Shown one piece after another: positions 16,519 to 26,102 of a DNA stretch of 64,000 nucleotides (position 1 is the stretch's first letter; every line of letters begins with the position of its first letter). The notes under the pieces were generated by a model. The model saw only the letters and a program-made list of their open reading frames with translations. It did no database searches and had not been told where the DNA came from. Source of the DNA: an uncultured Woeseia sp. (GTDB lineage Bacteria > Pseudomonadota > Gammaproteobacteria > Steroidobacterales > Woeseiaceae); assembly GCA_913031125.1 (NCBI GenBank), contig CAJWFK010000014.1, positions 1-64,000 on the forward strand, read 5' to 3'. A program made the position numbers and the translations under genes.

Positions 16519-17790
16519 ATGACGCGCTGGGTTGATGCGGACAGTTTAAACGGGCTTCTTAAACCGGGGATGACGGTGTTTGTCGCCGGAGCAACGGCTG
16601 AACCCCAAGGAATATTGGATTCGTTATCTCGCAACAACAAATGTTGCGAGGGTGTGCGGTTCGTGTCTGTATCTATTCCGGGTATCAACTCCGGGGAGTT
16701 TGCATCATTTAGCCCAAAAGCAAGTTCAACTGCATTTTTTGCAACCCCGCAGAATCGTATGAATATTGAATCGGACAATATTGATTTTGTCCCGATGCAG
16801 TACAGTACGATCTTTAAATATCTGCAAGATGGCCTGCCGATTGATGTCGCGTTGGTGCAGCTACCACCATTGCAAAATGATGCTGTGTCATTAGGTTTAA
16901 GCGCAGATTTTGTGCCTGCTATTCTGGAAAAAGCCACGTTGGTAGTAGCAGAGATCAATGAAAGGCAACCAACTCCTGTAGATTCAATCCTTGTGCCACT
17001 AGAGAAAATAGATTTTGCGATAAAGTGTGATAGGCCTGTCCCAGTAGTTGCAGAATCGAAGGTTGATGAAGTAGCGCAGACAATCGGTGTCAAGGTGTCC
17101 GAGTTGATCAACGATGGCGACTGTCTCCAGATAGGAATTGGTGGTATCCCAAATGCTGTTTTAGATGCCCTTAAACAAAAGAATGATCTTGGTATTCATT
17201 CGGGTCTGATTTCGGATGCCGTTATGCATCTTGCAGAGTCTGGAAATATTAGCGGCCGCTGCAAAACACAGGACAGGGAAAAGATTGTCACAGGCACCAC
17301 GCTTGGCAGTGAGGAGCTGATCCAATGGGCTGGTCGCTTTCCAGATTTAAGGATCAGGCCGGTGAGCTACACTCATGATATCGGTGTACTCAGGTCATTA
17401 GATAATCTTGTATCTGTTAACTCCGCCATTGAGGTCGATTTGTTCGGCCAAGTCAATGCAGATATGTTGGGTGGTCGGCAATGGACGGGGCCGGGTGGTG
17501 CGGTAGATATGATGCGGGGGGCAGGTTTGTCGAAAGGAGGGCGCTCTATCGTCGCCTTAAAAGCTACCGCGTCGGCAGGAAAAAAATCCAAAATAGTTTC
17601 AGCATTGGATATGAATACAGCTGCCACCGCATTACGAACCGATGTTGATTATGTTGTAACCGAGTATGGTGCGCGTCATATAAGATACTTACCAGTGACA
17701 GAGCGGGCGAAAGCGCTTATCGAATTGGCAGCTCCTGAATTTCGGGTTCAGTTGTCCAACGAATGGCAATCAATGAGGACAAAAACTTAA
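16519..17790 (+). CDS. Acetyl-CoA hydrolase/CoA-transferase family protein
   Basis: A 423-residue class I CoA-transferase of the acetyl-CoA hydrolase/4-hydroxybutyrate CoA-transferase group. Key segments are VALVQLPPLQNDAVSLGLSAD, LQIGIGGIPNAVLDAL, and the probable active-site Glu in NSAIEVDLFGQVNAD. The C-terminus YVVTEYGARHIRYLPVTERAKALIELAAPEFR is diagnostic. It moves CoA between short-chain acids and so could activate the substrate of the neighbouring acyl-CoA genes. Its 3' end overlaps the convergent acyl-CoA dehydrogenase gene by four bases. Confidence 0.88.
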   Translation: MTRWVDADSLNGLLKPGMTVFVAGATAEPQGILDSLSRNNKCCEGVRFVSVSIPGINSGEFASFSPKASSTAFFATPQNRMNIESDNIDFVPMQYSTIFKYLQDGLPIDVALVQLPPLQNDAVSLGLSADFVPAILEKATLVVAEINERQPTPVDSILVPLEKIDFAIKCDRPVPVVAESKVDEVAQTIGVKVSELINDGDCLQIGIGGIPNAVLDALKQKNDLGIHSGLISDAVMHLAESGNISGRCKTQDREKIVTGTTLGSEELIQWAGRFPDLRIRPVSYTHDIGVLRSLDNLVSVNSAIEVDLFGQVNADMLGGRQWTGPGGAVDMMRGAGLSKGGRSIVALKATASAGKKSKIVSALDMNTAATALRTDVDYVVTEYGARHIRYLPVTERAKALIELAAPEFRVQLSNEWQSMRTKT

Positions 17791-18953
17791 TATGACTTGG
17801 GCAGGTTAAGGGCTTTTTCCGCAATATTACAAAGAATTAGCTGCGGACTCACCGGAGCTATTCGTAAAATCATCACCTCGCGCATCAGTCGCTCGACATG
17901 AAATTCTTTGGCGTAACCCATGCCGCCATGAGTCATTACAGCGCGAGTACAAGATTGAAAGCCTGCTTCGGCGGCCAAATATTTAGCAGCATTTGCTTCG
18001 ATGCCACACGGGACGCCATTGTCGTAAAGGGATGCAGCTTTCATAGTCATCAGAAATGCGGCTTCAAGTTCCATCCAGCTTTGTGCTAGTGGATGTTGGA
18101 TCGATTGATTTTGACCAATTGGTCGGTCAAAGACTTCCCGATCTTTTGCATATTCAGTTGCACGATGCAAAGCATTTTGTCCGATTCCGATTGCTTCCGC
18201 ACCAATTAAAATCCTCTCCGGGTTCAGGCTGTGCAGGAGGTATTTAAAACCCTTGCCTTCCTCACCAATACGATCTTCCGCGGGCACTGGCAATCCGTCT
18301 ATAAAAACTTCATTTGAATCAACCGCTGCTCGACCCATTTTGGGAATTCTGCGAACCTCACAATAGTCGCGATTCAAATCCGTATAGAACAAGGTCATTC
18401 CATCCGTGGTTCGCTTGCATTTTTCTTTCGGTGTCGTTCGCACAAGTAACATTATTTTGTCTGCTACCTGCGCAGTGCTGGTCCATATCTTCTTTCCATT
18501 GATGACATAGCCAGTAGCTGTCCTATCAGCCCGTGTTTTGATCGATGTAGTGTTTAGACCTGCATCTGGCTCGGTTACTCCAAAACAAGATTTAGATTTA
18601 CCTTGAATCAGATCTGGGAGCCAGTTCTGCTTTTGTTCGTCGGTTCCGAAGACTACGATTGGATGAGGCCCAAATATATTTATATGAATTGCTGATGCTG
18701 CACTCATTGCACCGGATGATTTGGCTACGGAGTGCATCATTAATGCTGCTTCCGTTGCTCCCATATTCGCTCCACCGTATTGTTCCGGCATCGCGATACC
18801 TAGCCACCCTCCATCAGCAATTGCGCGGTAAAAGCCTTCTGGGAAATTCCCGGTTGAATCACGCTCTAACCAATAATCATCGTCGAATCCGGCGCAAATC
18901 CTTTGTACGGCATCACGTACCGACTCCTGGTCTGGTGTTAACGAAAAATCCAT
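17787..18953 (-). CDS. Acyl-CoA dehydrogenase
   Basis: A 388-residue FAD flavoprotein. The FAD-contact blocks CFGVTEPDAGLNTTSIKTRA and VINGKKIWTSTAQVADK are clear. TMAAEAGFQSCTRAVMTHGGMGYAKEFHVERLMRE belongs to the C-terminal helical domain (the first word is approximate; the protein reads AKYLAAEAGFQ). After this, the common GTSEI loop is replaced by LRIAPVSPQLI, a known variant subgroup, so the position of the catalytic base is uncertain. It passes electrons to ETF while forming a 2,3-enoyl-CoA. It overlaps the convergent CoA-transferase gene. Confidence 0.88.
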   Translation of the reverse strand: MDFSLTPDQESVRDAVQRICAGFDDDYWLERDSTGNFPEGFYRAIADGGWLGIAMPEQYGGANMGATEAALMMHSVAKSSGAMSAASAIHINIFGPHPIVVFGTDEQKQNWLPDLIQGKSKSCFGVTEPDAGLNTTSIKTRADRTATGYVINGKKIWTSTAQVADKIMLLVRTTPKEKCKRTTDGMTLFYTDLNRDYCEVRRIPKMGRAAVDSNEVFIDGLPVPAEDRIGEEGKGFKYLLHSLNPERILIGAEAIGIGQNALHRATEYAKDREVFDRPIGQNQSIQHPLAQSWMELEAAFLMTMKAASLYDNGVPCGIEANAAKYLAAEAGFQSCTRAVMTHGGMGYAKEFHVERLMREVMILRIAPVSPQLILCNIAEKALNLPKSY

Positions 18954-19091
18954 TGCTAAGCAAAAACCTTGTAAGAAGAACTGATCTTCCCATTTAGCTA
19001 CGGTAAGTGGTTTTGGTCAAGTATGATTCACCAGAACCTTCAGATACGGCATTATAGTAGTTAGCAATTTAAAGATTATTAGGAGTTGCAT

Positions 19092-20522
19092 GTGACCATG
19101 GGCGAACTGGCTTTTATTGATGCGATTGCGCAGGCAGAACTGGTGAAGAATAAAGAAGTAACGCCGATTGAACTAGTGAATGCAGCAATTGAAAGGGTGG
19201 AAGAATCAAATCCAAAATTAAATGCAGTGATCACGCCTCTTTTCGAACGAGCTAGAGGTGCTGCTGCTTCACCAATAGACGGCCCATTTGCGGGCGTACC
19301 GTTTCTGCTGAAGGATTTTGGCGCAGAATATGCGGATAGTCCTTTATCTGGTGGCTCATCATTTCTTGCTGGGCATTATGTATCGTCTAAAAACAGTGAG
19401 TTGGTTAACCGCTATCTAAAATCAGGACTGATTATTATTGGTAAGACTAATACCCCGGAGTTTGCATTAATGCCGACAACGGAGCCCCGAGAATTCGGGC
19501 CAAGTCGAAATCCCTGGGATATAACATTAACCACGGGAGGCTCGAGCGGTGGTTCAGCAGCTGCTGTTGCATCCGGTATGGTTGCAGCGGCTCACGCAAA
19601 TGATGGAGGTGGCTCAATTCGGGTTCCCTCAGCTTGCTGTGGTCTAGTTGGACTGAAACCCACCAGGGGAAGAAATACGCTCGGTCCAGAAATAGGGGAC
19701 GCAGCAAATGGACTATTATGTGATCACGTTGTAACACGTTCTGTGCGTGACAGTGCGGCAATTTTGGATGCAACTAGTGGGCCGTTAACCGGCGATCCTT
19801 ATTACCCTAAACAACCGGAAGGATCGTTTCTCGACCACTCTTTTCGAAAACCCGGAAAGTTACGTATTGGTTTTAGTTCAATTGCTATTAATGGTGTACA
19901 AGCCCATCCGGACTGTATTGCAGCGGTCAAATCTGTTGCTAAATTGTGTGAGGAACTTGGGCATTGCGTGGATGAGGCCTCACCGACCGTCAATGGCAGG
20001 CGCTTGTTTAAGGCTTTTGGCAGCGTCTGGGCCGGTTTCCTTTGCTGGAGTATAAAAAATGCCGCTATGCAGAGTGGCCGCGCTATTGAAGAAGAGCTAT
20101 TCGAGCCAACCACATGGCGCACATTTCTGCATGGAGAGAGACTGAACTCAGGGGAATACCTGATCGCAGTCCAGGAGTTACAGAAAGCAGGTCGCGATGC
20201 AGCAGCCTTTTTTAATAACTACGATATTTGGCTGACGCCGACACTTTTGCAGCCACCGGTACCATTAGGGTATTTTGATTACACCGCGGAGACCCGCAAA
20301 GAACATATCGCTAGACTGGGCGAGTACACAGGTTTCACTTTGATAGCAAACGTAAGCGGACAGCCTGGTATTTCATTGCCGCTGCATTGGAATGCCAATA
20401 ATCTACCGATTGGTGTCCACTTGCTCGGTCGCTACGGAGATGAAGTAACACTTATTCGTCTTGCCGGTCAATTAGAACGAGCTCAGCCCTGGGCCGATCG
20501 AAAGCCACAAGTCGGTGGGTGA
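19092..20522 (+). CDS. Amidase (amidase signature family)
   Basis: About 476 residues. The Ser-cisSer-Lys triad is visible: Lys in [13 protein letters not shown], and the Gly/Ser-rich stretch [16 protein letters not shown] with the two serines, followed by [25 protein letters not shown] place the start at GTG 19092 because AGGAG ends six bases upstream; a TTG at 19086 abuts it directly. It hydrolyses an amide to acid and ammonia or amine, probably in the cytoplasm. Its stop overlaps the next gene by eight bases, so the MetF-like protein is translationally coupled to it. Confidence 0.9.
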   Translation: MTMGELAFIDAIAQAELVKNKEVTPIELVNAAIERVEESNPKLNAVITPLFERARGAAASPIDGPFAGVPFLLKDFGAEYADSPLSGGSSFLAGHYVSSKNSELVNRYLKSGLIIIGKTNTPEFALMPTTEPREFGPSRNPWDITLTTGGSSGGSAAAVASGMVAAAHANDGGGSIRVPSACCGLVGLKPTRGRNTLGPEIGDAANGLLCDHVVTRSVRDSAAILDATSGPLTGDPYYPKQPEGSFLDHSFRKPGKLRIGFSSIAINGVQAHPDCIAAVKSVAKLCEELGHCVDEASPTVNGRRLFKAFGSVWAGFLCWSIKNAAMQSGRAIEEELFEPTTWRTFLHGERLNSGEYLIAVQELQKAGRDAAAFFNNYDIWLTPTLLQPPVPLGYFDYTAETRKEHIARLGEYTGFTLIANVSGQPGISLPLHWNANNLPIGVHLLGRYGDEVTLIRLAGQLERAQPWADRKPQVGG

Positions 20523-21411
20523 TTTAGATTCCAAAACTTTACTTGATGCTCTGCGTGGGCGGGACTTTGTAATGACTGCAGAGCTCTCCCTTGCGCCCGG
20601 TTCGCATGTTGAAGAGATTACTGAGCAGGCCAAAGCTCTGCGCTCACATGTTGATGCGATTCAGGTGACTGAGAATCAGTATGGTGCACTCCATATGTCG
20701 CCCTTGGCCGCGGCAAGTATTCTTTTGGCTGAGGGTGTAGATCCAATAATGCAAATCAGTGTTTGTAATCGCAATCGTGCGGCCCTTATAGGTGATCTAT
20801 TGGGTGCAAGAGCTTTAGGTATTAGGAATGTTCAGCTCGTGCAGGGTAAAAAGATGCCGGACAGTTACCAGCCCCAGCCAACTCAGGTAAAGGATATTGA
20901 TGTTGAGGAATTAATAGCTACTACAAAGCTCATTAATGAAGATTCTGAACTTTCTGGCTCGGTTGATTTCTTAATTGGCGCGGTGGTCAGGGCCCGTATT
21001 CTTAAGCAGGACGAGAAAATGCCAATGGTAATCGGCAAGGTTGATGCAGGAGCACAGTTGCTCCAGACGCAGGTTTGCTTTGACTTGGATGTACTTCGAA
21101 AATACGTGGCTAAAATAGTATCCCTAAAGCTAATTCAGCGCTGTTCAGTTATTGCCGATATAGCAGTTTTTGAATCTGCAGAATCAGCACGCTGGCTACG
21201 AGATAATCTTCCACACATATCGGTGCCTAATACAATCATTCGTCGCCTTGAGCGTGCCGATAATCCAGAACAGGAAGGAGCGGATATTTGTGCAGAGTAT
21301 CTAAGGGAGCTAGCCGAGATTCCGGGTCTCTCTGGCGCGAACCTGATTTCTATTGGAAGCCCTACAATGAAAGTGAAAGCTATTGTTTCTTCGGGCGTGC
21401 GCGGGGAGTAG
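20515..21411 (+). CDS. Methylenetetrahydrofolate reductase-like (MetF superfamily) protein
   Basis: A 298-residue TIM-barrel protein related to 5,10-methylenetetrahydrofolate reductase. The N-terminal FVMTAELSLAPGSHVEEI carries the conserved Glu after strand 1. QISVCNRNRAALIGDLLGARALGIRNVQLVQGK corresponds to the D-x-N-R and TGD regions of MetF, here less conserved. Start GTG overlaps the amidase stop. It could be a folate C1 reductase or a corrinoid/C1-pathway homologue linked to demethylation of methylamines. The homology is clear; the exact reaction is inference. Confidence 0.75.
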   Translation: MGDLDSKTLLDALRGRDFVMTAELSLAPGSHVEEITEQAKALRSHVDAIQVTENQYGALHMSPLAAASILLAEGVDPIMQISVCNRNRAALIGDLLGARALGIRNVQLVQGKKMPDSYQPQPTQVKDIDVEELIATTKLINEDSELSGSVDFLIGAVVRARILKQDEKMPMVIGKVDAGAQLLQTQVCFDLDVLRKYVAKIVSLKLIQRCSVIADIAVFESAESARWLRDNLPHISVPNTIIRRLERADNPEQEGADICAEYLRELAEIPGLSGANLISIGSPTMKVKAIVSSGVRGE

Positions 21412-21414
21412 GGT

Positions 21415-23418
21415 ATTTCTACCGAGACATCGCAAAGAGCCTCTCACCAAAGAGCGCTAGCTCTACTGCGTAGTGGTAATGCAGAACTGGCAGAGCAGCT
21501 ATGTTGTGCAGCATTAGATAAATATCCTAATGACGGAAACATTATGTGTGTTTCAGCCCGGGCGTTGATCAAGCTAGATAAATTGGAGTTAGCGGAATCG
21601 AGAGTTAAAACTGCATCTAAACTGTATCCCGACTTTCCAAAACCGCACGAAATTCTTGGGCAGATTAACGCCCGAAAGGGTGAAAATGAGCAAGCTGTAA
21701 AAGCATTTGCTACAGCAATAACTCTGGATCCAACAAGTCCTGATACACACATGAAGCTAGGAATGGCTTTAATGCGGTTAGGCAGGATCGAAGAGGCGAG
21801 CAAGGCAATAGATGAGTCGAAACGTTTAAATCCTAATCGTGAGCTTATTTCTAAAGCTGCTGAGTTCGAAAGGGATGGGGATATTGCATCGGCTGAAAAA
21901 ATTTATCGAAAAATACTGCGTCGGGATCCGGACAATGTGGAAGCACTTAGGCTCTTGGCTGTAGTAGCTCTAAGTAAGTATCAATATCGGGATGCTGAGG
22001 TACTTTTACAACGGGCCGTCGACTGCGCCCCGGAATTTATCCGAGCACGCGCGGATCTCATTAGTGTGCAGCTTGAACGAGATAGATTTGATGAAGGTCT
22101 TAAGAATGCAGAACTGTTATTGCGGTTTGATAGCCAACAGGCAGAGTCACATTTACTTTTGGCTAGTGCATTTGCCTCTGCGGGACGCCATGCGGATTCT
22201 ATTGCTACTTACGAGAAAGCTCTTGATCTCATGCCTGGGCATAGCGGTGCGTTAACAGGTCTTGGAAATATGTTGAAAACTGTCGGGCGTCATGGACAGG
22301 CAGTAGATGCTTATAAGGCATGTATCGCGGCGAATCCGGATTACGCTGAAGCATACTGGAGTCTTGCCAATCTGAAGACCTTTCGGTTTGCAGATGACGA
22401 AGTGACAAGAATGAAGGATTTGTTAGAAAAAGATCATTTATCTGCTGATTCTCAGGCTCAGCTTTGTAATGCCTTGGGACTGGAATATGAAAGCAGGAAG
22501 GAGTATGAGAAAGCTATTAGTTTTTTTGACCGCGGAAACAAAGTACGGCGACAATCCGAGAGTTATGATCCAGTTGCGACAGAAGAGTTTAATGACCGTT
22601 CTATTGGCGTGTTTGACTCGAATTTTATCTCTCAGCACTCATCCTCAGGCGATCTGGATGGCGCACCAATATTTATTGTTGGATTACCGCGTTCTGGTTC
22701 AACACTCATCGAACAAATTCTGGCCAGTCACAGTCAAGTAGAGGGTACCCATGAGTTAAGTGATCTTGGTCGTCTTTCTCAAAGTACATTACAAAATTTC
22801 AATGAGCTTGAACAATTTCCCGATGTTCTTCGAAAAATCGAAGTGGAGAAGTTCGCAGAATTTGGTAAACGGTATATCTCACGAACCCGTAAATACCGTG
22901 CCGGGAAAGCGTATTTTATTGATAAGAATCCGAATAATTTTGTGTATATAGGTTTCCTGAAATTAATCTTACCCAATGCGAAGATAATTGATGCTCGGCG
23001 TCATCCTATCGATAGTTGTCTTGGCAGCTATAAGCAATTATTTGCTAGGGGGCAACCATTCACTTACGACATGATGGAGTTGGGCGAATATTATTTGCAA
23101 TATTCCCGGCTTATGAACCATTGGCATGAAGTACTACCGGGATTCGTGTTAGAGGTTCGTTATGAAGATGTAGTGTCTAACTTGGATATTGAGGTACGCC
23201 GGATTCTTAATTTTTGTAATTTGCCATGGGAAGAGAGTTGTCTTCGATTCCACGAAACAGATAGGGCTGTAAAAACCGCTAGTTCGGAACAGGTAAGACA
23301 ACCAATATATAGCAGCTCCGTTAACCTATGGCGCAATTATGAAAAGCACCTCGATGAACTCATCGAGGTGCTCCAACCTGAACTTCAAAAGTTACCAGAG
23401 TCAGATAGACCTGGTTAG
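21415..23418 (+). CDS. TPR-repeat sulfotransferase (paralogue 1)
   Basis: N-terminal tetratricopeptide repeats (to about residue 350) followed by a C-terminal sulfotransferase domain. The PAPS 5'-phosphosulfate loop is FIVGLPRSGSTLIEQILASH; the 3'-phosphate site is INDARRHP-like IDARRHPIDSCLGSYKQLF. The conserved tail is RAVKTASSEQVRQPIYSSS. The first in-frame ATG (21544) would cut the first TPR helix in half. Homology to the paralogue at 26103-28133 runs upstream to about 21436, but the only candidate starts there are a rare ATT at 21415 (six bases after GGAG) or CTG at 21466. No signal peptide is seen, so it is cytoplasmic. It converges on a TonB-dependent receptor gene. Confidence 0.82.
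   Translation: MSTETSQRASHQRALALLRSGNAELAEQLCCAALDKYPNDGNIMCVSARALIKLDKLELAESRVKTASKLYPDFPKPHEILGQINARKGENEQAVKAFATAITLDPTSPDTHMKLGMALMRLGRIEEASKAIDESKRLNPNRELISKAAEFERDGDIASAEKIYRKILRRDPDNVEALRLLAVVALSKYQYRDAEVLLQRAVDCAPEFIRARADLISVQLERDRFDEGLKNAELLLRFDSQQAESHLLLASAFASAGRHADSIATYEKALDLMPGHSGALTGLGNMLKTVGRHGQAVDAYKACIAANPDYAEAYWSLANLKTFRFADDEVTRMKDLLEKDHLSADSQAQLCNALGLEYESRKEYEKAISFFDRGNKVRRQSESYDPVATEEFNDRSIGVFDSNFISQHSSSGDLDGAPIFIVGLPRSGSTLIEQILASHSQVEGTHELSDLGRLSQSTLQNFNELEQFPDVLRKIEVEKFAEFGKRYISRTRKYRAGKAYFIDKNPNNFVYIGFLKLILPNAKIIDARRHPIDSCLGSYKQLFARGQPFTYDMMELGEYYLQYSRLMNHWHEVLPGFVLEVRYEDVVSNLDIEVRRILNFCNLPWEESCLRFHETDRAVKTASSEQVRQPIYSSSVNLWRNYEKHLDELIEVLQPELQKLPESDRPG
23347..23370. repeat. 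Perfect 10-bp inverted repeat at the end of the sulfotransferase gene
   Basis: CACCTCGATG (23347-23356) and CATCGAGGTG (23361-23370) enclose a four-base loop, all inside the last codons of the sulfotransferase. It is 59 bases from the end of the convergent receptor gene. There is no T-tract, so it is not a standard terminator, but such a strong hairpin could slow RNA polymerase or protect the mRNA 3' end. Confidence 0.55.
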
Positions 23419-23428
23419 TTTTATTTAA

Positions 23429-25966
23429 TTAATCGCCCCATCTCTTCATGTAGCGCACACCGAATTCACGTGGTCGGTTAGTATAAATGCGGTGGTAGCT
23501 AGATACACCATCCGCCGCGCTGGAGAAAAGATGTTCGAATGCATTCGCGGTTGCGATTTCTGCTCGTTCGTCGGTGAGATTGTCCAAAAATACGTTTACC
23601 TCCCAATCGTCACCTACCATGCCGATGCGAAAATCAGCGATGTTATATGCTCCAAGTGTACGCAGTGGCGCGACTTCTGAGGGATCGTTCTGCCGGATCT
23701 GGGCTTCTCTATCCCCTGTATATGCCCATTGCAGCCGAGCAAACATGTCACCTTCAAAGAAGGTGGCTGGCCACGTGTAACTGGCATATAAAGATGCCTT
23801 AAGCTCAGCACTTAGCGGCAACCTGGCACCTTTCGGAATTTCCGCACCTGGACGACCGTTGGTATCGACGTCGTTGTCTGTCTGTGCATTCATCCTGAGC
23901 ATATTTAAGCCTATTTCCAGGCCGTCTGAAGGCAACCATACAAAGGTTGCCTCTACGCCTTGAGAGCTTGCTTCACCGGCGTTGCCGACTACTGTCTGCC
24001 AAGGACTGCCACATGGATCTACTGCGTTCGGGTCATCACACCGGAGGAAGCTTGGATCTACCACTTCGAGCTGGTAGTCATCCCACTGCATATTGAATAG
24101 GGACACATTGGCTTGGAAAGTACCATTTCCCCACATGGTTTTAGCACCAACCTCGTAGTTTGTTAGCATATCCGCATCATAGGTAAGCGGATAGTAGATG
24201 TTTCCGCGCGCACGGTTCGCTCCACCGGCCCTGAATCCACGTGTGATCAATCCATACAGCATCTTGGAATCGTCCATTTGGTAGCTAAGCACTACCTTGG
24301 GCACAAAGTCGCTAGCGGTTCCGGAACCTTCTGAGTTGCCACCGATATTTGCTGTGTTCCCTTCAGGATTCTCAACATGGTAAAACTTGGTTGTCTCCCG
24401 CTCGAAAGCGCGGCCGCCAACCGTTGCTGTCCACTGATCATCAATGCGCCAGGTGAACTCGCCAAAAAGGGCCTTCTGTTTCCAGTTGGTGTAATCCTGG
24501 TCATACCATGGCGCTGTTGCGTTAGGAAAAGCGCCTACCCCATAGCCTGACCCTGAAGCTCCCCAGGTGGAGCCACCGCCAATCTCCCAGTACAGTAGCG
24601 ATACAGAATCTTGATAACTGTTGCTGGTGGGCATTCCCCAGCGTCGATCCCAGTCATCGTTGCTATCTTCGATGAATAATCCGAGCAACCAGCTATAATC
24701 CTCACTATCGTATGTCAGTCTGAATTCTTGGCTGATTTTGTCTTCCCAGTCGCCCCCACCTTGCACGGTAGTAATGTCACTTTGACCAGTCGGTCCCCAG
24801 CAGTATCTGGGCCATGCTGTTACTGTCCCGTCTGCTGGATCTTGGAAGTAATAATTTGGATTAGCTGCCCAGTTGCTAGAACAATAGAGCGTGCTCCAGT
24901 GCTTGTGATACAGGGTTCTATCTGTCAAGTCATGGTATTCACGCTCGTAATAACTGGTTGCAGAAACGAGGTTTAAGTTTCCAATATTGCCTTCAATAAC
25001 TAGACTCGCTGCCTGCCAGTCGTCAGTACGTTCATTAGTGTTAAATGCGATCGTCTGGAGATTGCCGAGTGCCTCGTTGTAGTCGTTATATCCACCATAA
25101 ACCTCTGTTTTTTGCGTCATGAAGGTGGCAGTGGCAGACCAGTTCTCATTCATATTCCAGAGAGCGGATATTCGGCCACCGGTATAATCGACATCGTTCC
25201 AGTCATCTTCAACAATAGCGGAGTTGTCCAGTGTTCCGGCGTCTGCCGCCATGGTAGCCCAGGAATGTGTATCTGGTGTATGTCCAAAGATATTGTCAAT
25301 ATAGCCAGCCTCTTTTGCAGAGAAACCGACGATACGAACAGCGAATTTATCCTCAACGAGAGGTAGGTTAAGCACGCCACTTACTTCATAGCCAACTTCA
25401 GACTCACCCCCTGTGTATGCGGAAATATCTGCAATTGCTTCAATGCCATCAAGATTTGGCTTATTGGTTACAATTCTAAGCGTACCTGATTGGGCGCTTG
25501 CTCCGAAAAGCGTACCCTGCGGCCCGGCCAGTGCCTCAACTCGCTGAATATCAACAAGATAAGGATCTGGTTGCGAACCCATTGATGTTATGGGAAATTC
25601 ATCGACATAGACGGCGGAAGAGGCATGGGATAAGGGGCCACCAGAAACTCGAATTCCACGAAATACGATGGTGGAAAGGCCAGGAGAAGTTTCTGTCCAG
25701 GACATACTCGGTATAAACCGCGCATAATCTGCCATTGCGGAAGCACCCATTTTCTTAAGCTGCGCTTCAGGTAGTGCCTGAATACTAAAAGGTACTCGTT
25801 GAAGGCTTTCCTCGCGCTTTCGGGCCGTAACTGTTATTTCTTCAAGGACGCTGTTTGAGCCGCTGGCGTCCTGTGCAACTGCAACTCCAGAGGGCGCCAG
25901 TGCAGTTGAAATTGCAGCGGCCAGTACAGGATTCGTTTTGTTTGCGCAGGTTGTCTGATTAGACAT
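23429..25966 (-). CDS. TonB-dependent outer-membrane receptor
   Basis: About 845 residues from the ATG at 25966, chosen for the GGGGAA five bases upstream. A Sec signal (PVLAAAISTALAPSGVAVAQ) is followed by the TonB-box region LEEITVTARKREESLQRVP and a plug with VYVDEFPIT, IQRVEALAGPQGTLFGASAQSGTLRI. The 22-strand barrel ends in the receptor-type C-terminus RPREFGVRYMKRWGD. Loops are rich in Trp, Tyr and Asn. It imports a large or scarce ligand across the outer membrane; the ligand is unknown. It lies between two TPR-sulfotransferase genes, downstream of one and convergent with the other. Confidence 0.92.
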   Translation of the reverse strand: MSNQTTCANKTNPVLAAAISTALAPSGVAVAQDASGSNSVLEEITVTARKREESLQRVPFSIQALPEAQLKKMGASAMADYARFIPSMSWTETSPGLSTIVFRGIRVSGGPLSHASSAVYVDEFPITSMGSQPDPYLVDIQRVEALAGPQGTLFGASAQSGTLRIVTNKPNLDGIEAIADISAYTGGESEVGYEVSGVLNLPLVEDKFAVRIVGFSAKEAGYIDNIFGHTPDTHSWATMAADAGTLDNSAIVEDDWNDVDYTGGRISALWNMNENWSATATFMTQKTEVYGGYNDYNEALGNLQTIAFNTNERTDDWQAASLVIEGNIGNLNLVSATSYYEREYHDLTDRTLYHKHWSTLYCSSNWAANPNYYFQDPADGTVTAWPRYCWGPTGQSDITTVQGGGDWEDKISQEFRLTYDSEDYSWLLGLFIEDSNDDWDRRWGMPTSNSYQDSVSLLYWEIGGGSTWGASGSGYGVGAFPNATAPWYDQDYTNWKQKALFGEFTWRIDDQWTATVGGRAFERETTKFYHVENPEGNTANIGGNSEGSGTASDFVPKVVLSYQMDDSKMLYGLITRGFRAGGANRARGNIYYPLTYDADMLTNYEVGAKTMWGNGTFQANVSLFNMQWDDYQLEVVDPSFLRCDDPNAVDPCGSPWQTVVGNAGEASSQGVEATFVWLPSDGLEIGLNMLRMNAQTDNDVDTNGRPGAEIPKGARLPLSAELKASLYASYTWPATFFEGDMFARLQWAYTGDREAQIRQNDPSEVAPLRTLGAYNIADFRIGMVGDDWEVNVFLDNLTDERAEIATANAFEHLFSSAADGVSSYHRIYTNRPREFGVRYMKRWGD

Positions 25967-26102
25967 ATTCGTTCCCCATATCAAATTTAAAGCTTGATTT
26001 AAGTCCAACTTAACAAAAAATCATTCTAAAAAGAAATAATTCAGATACGGATCTATTAACTATCGTGGATCTCCAATGGCTTAATTTTTCTGAATGTTCA
26101 TT

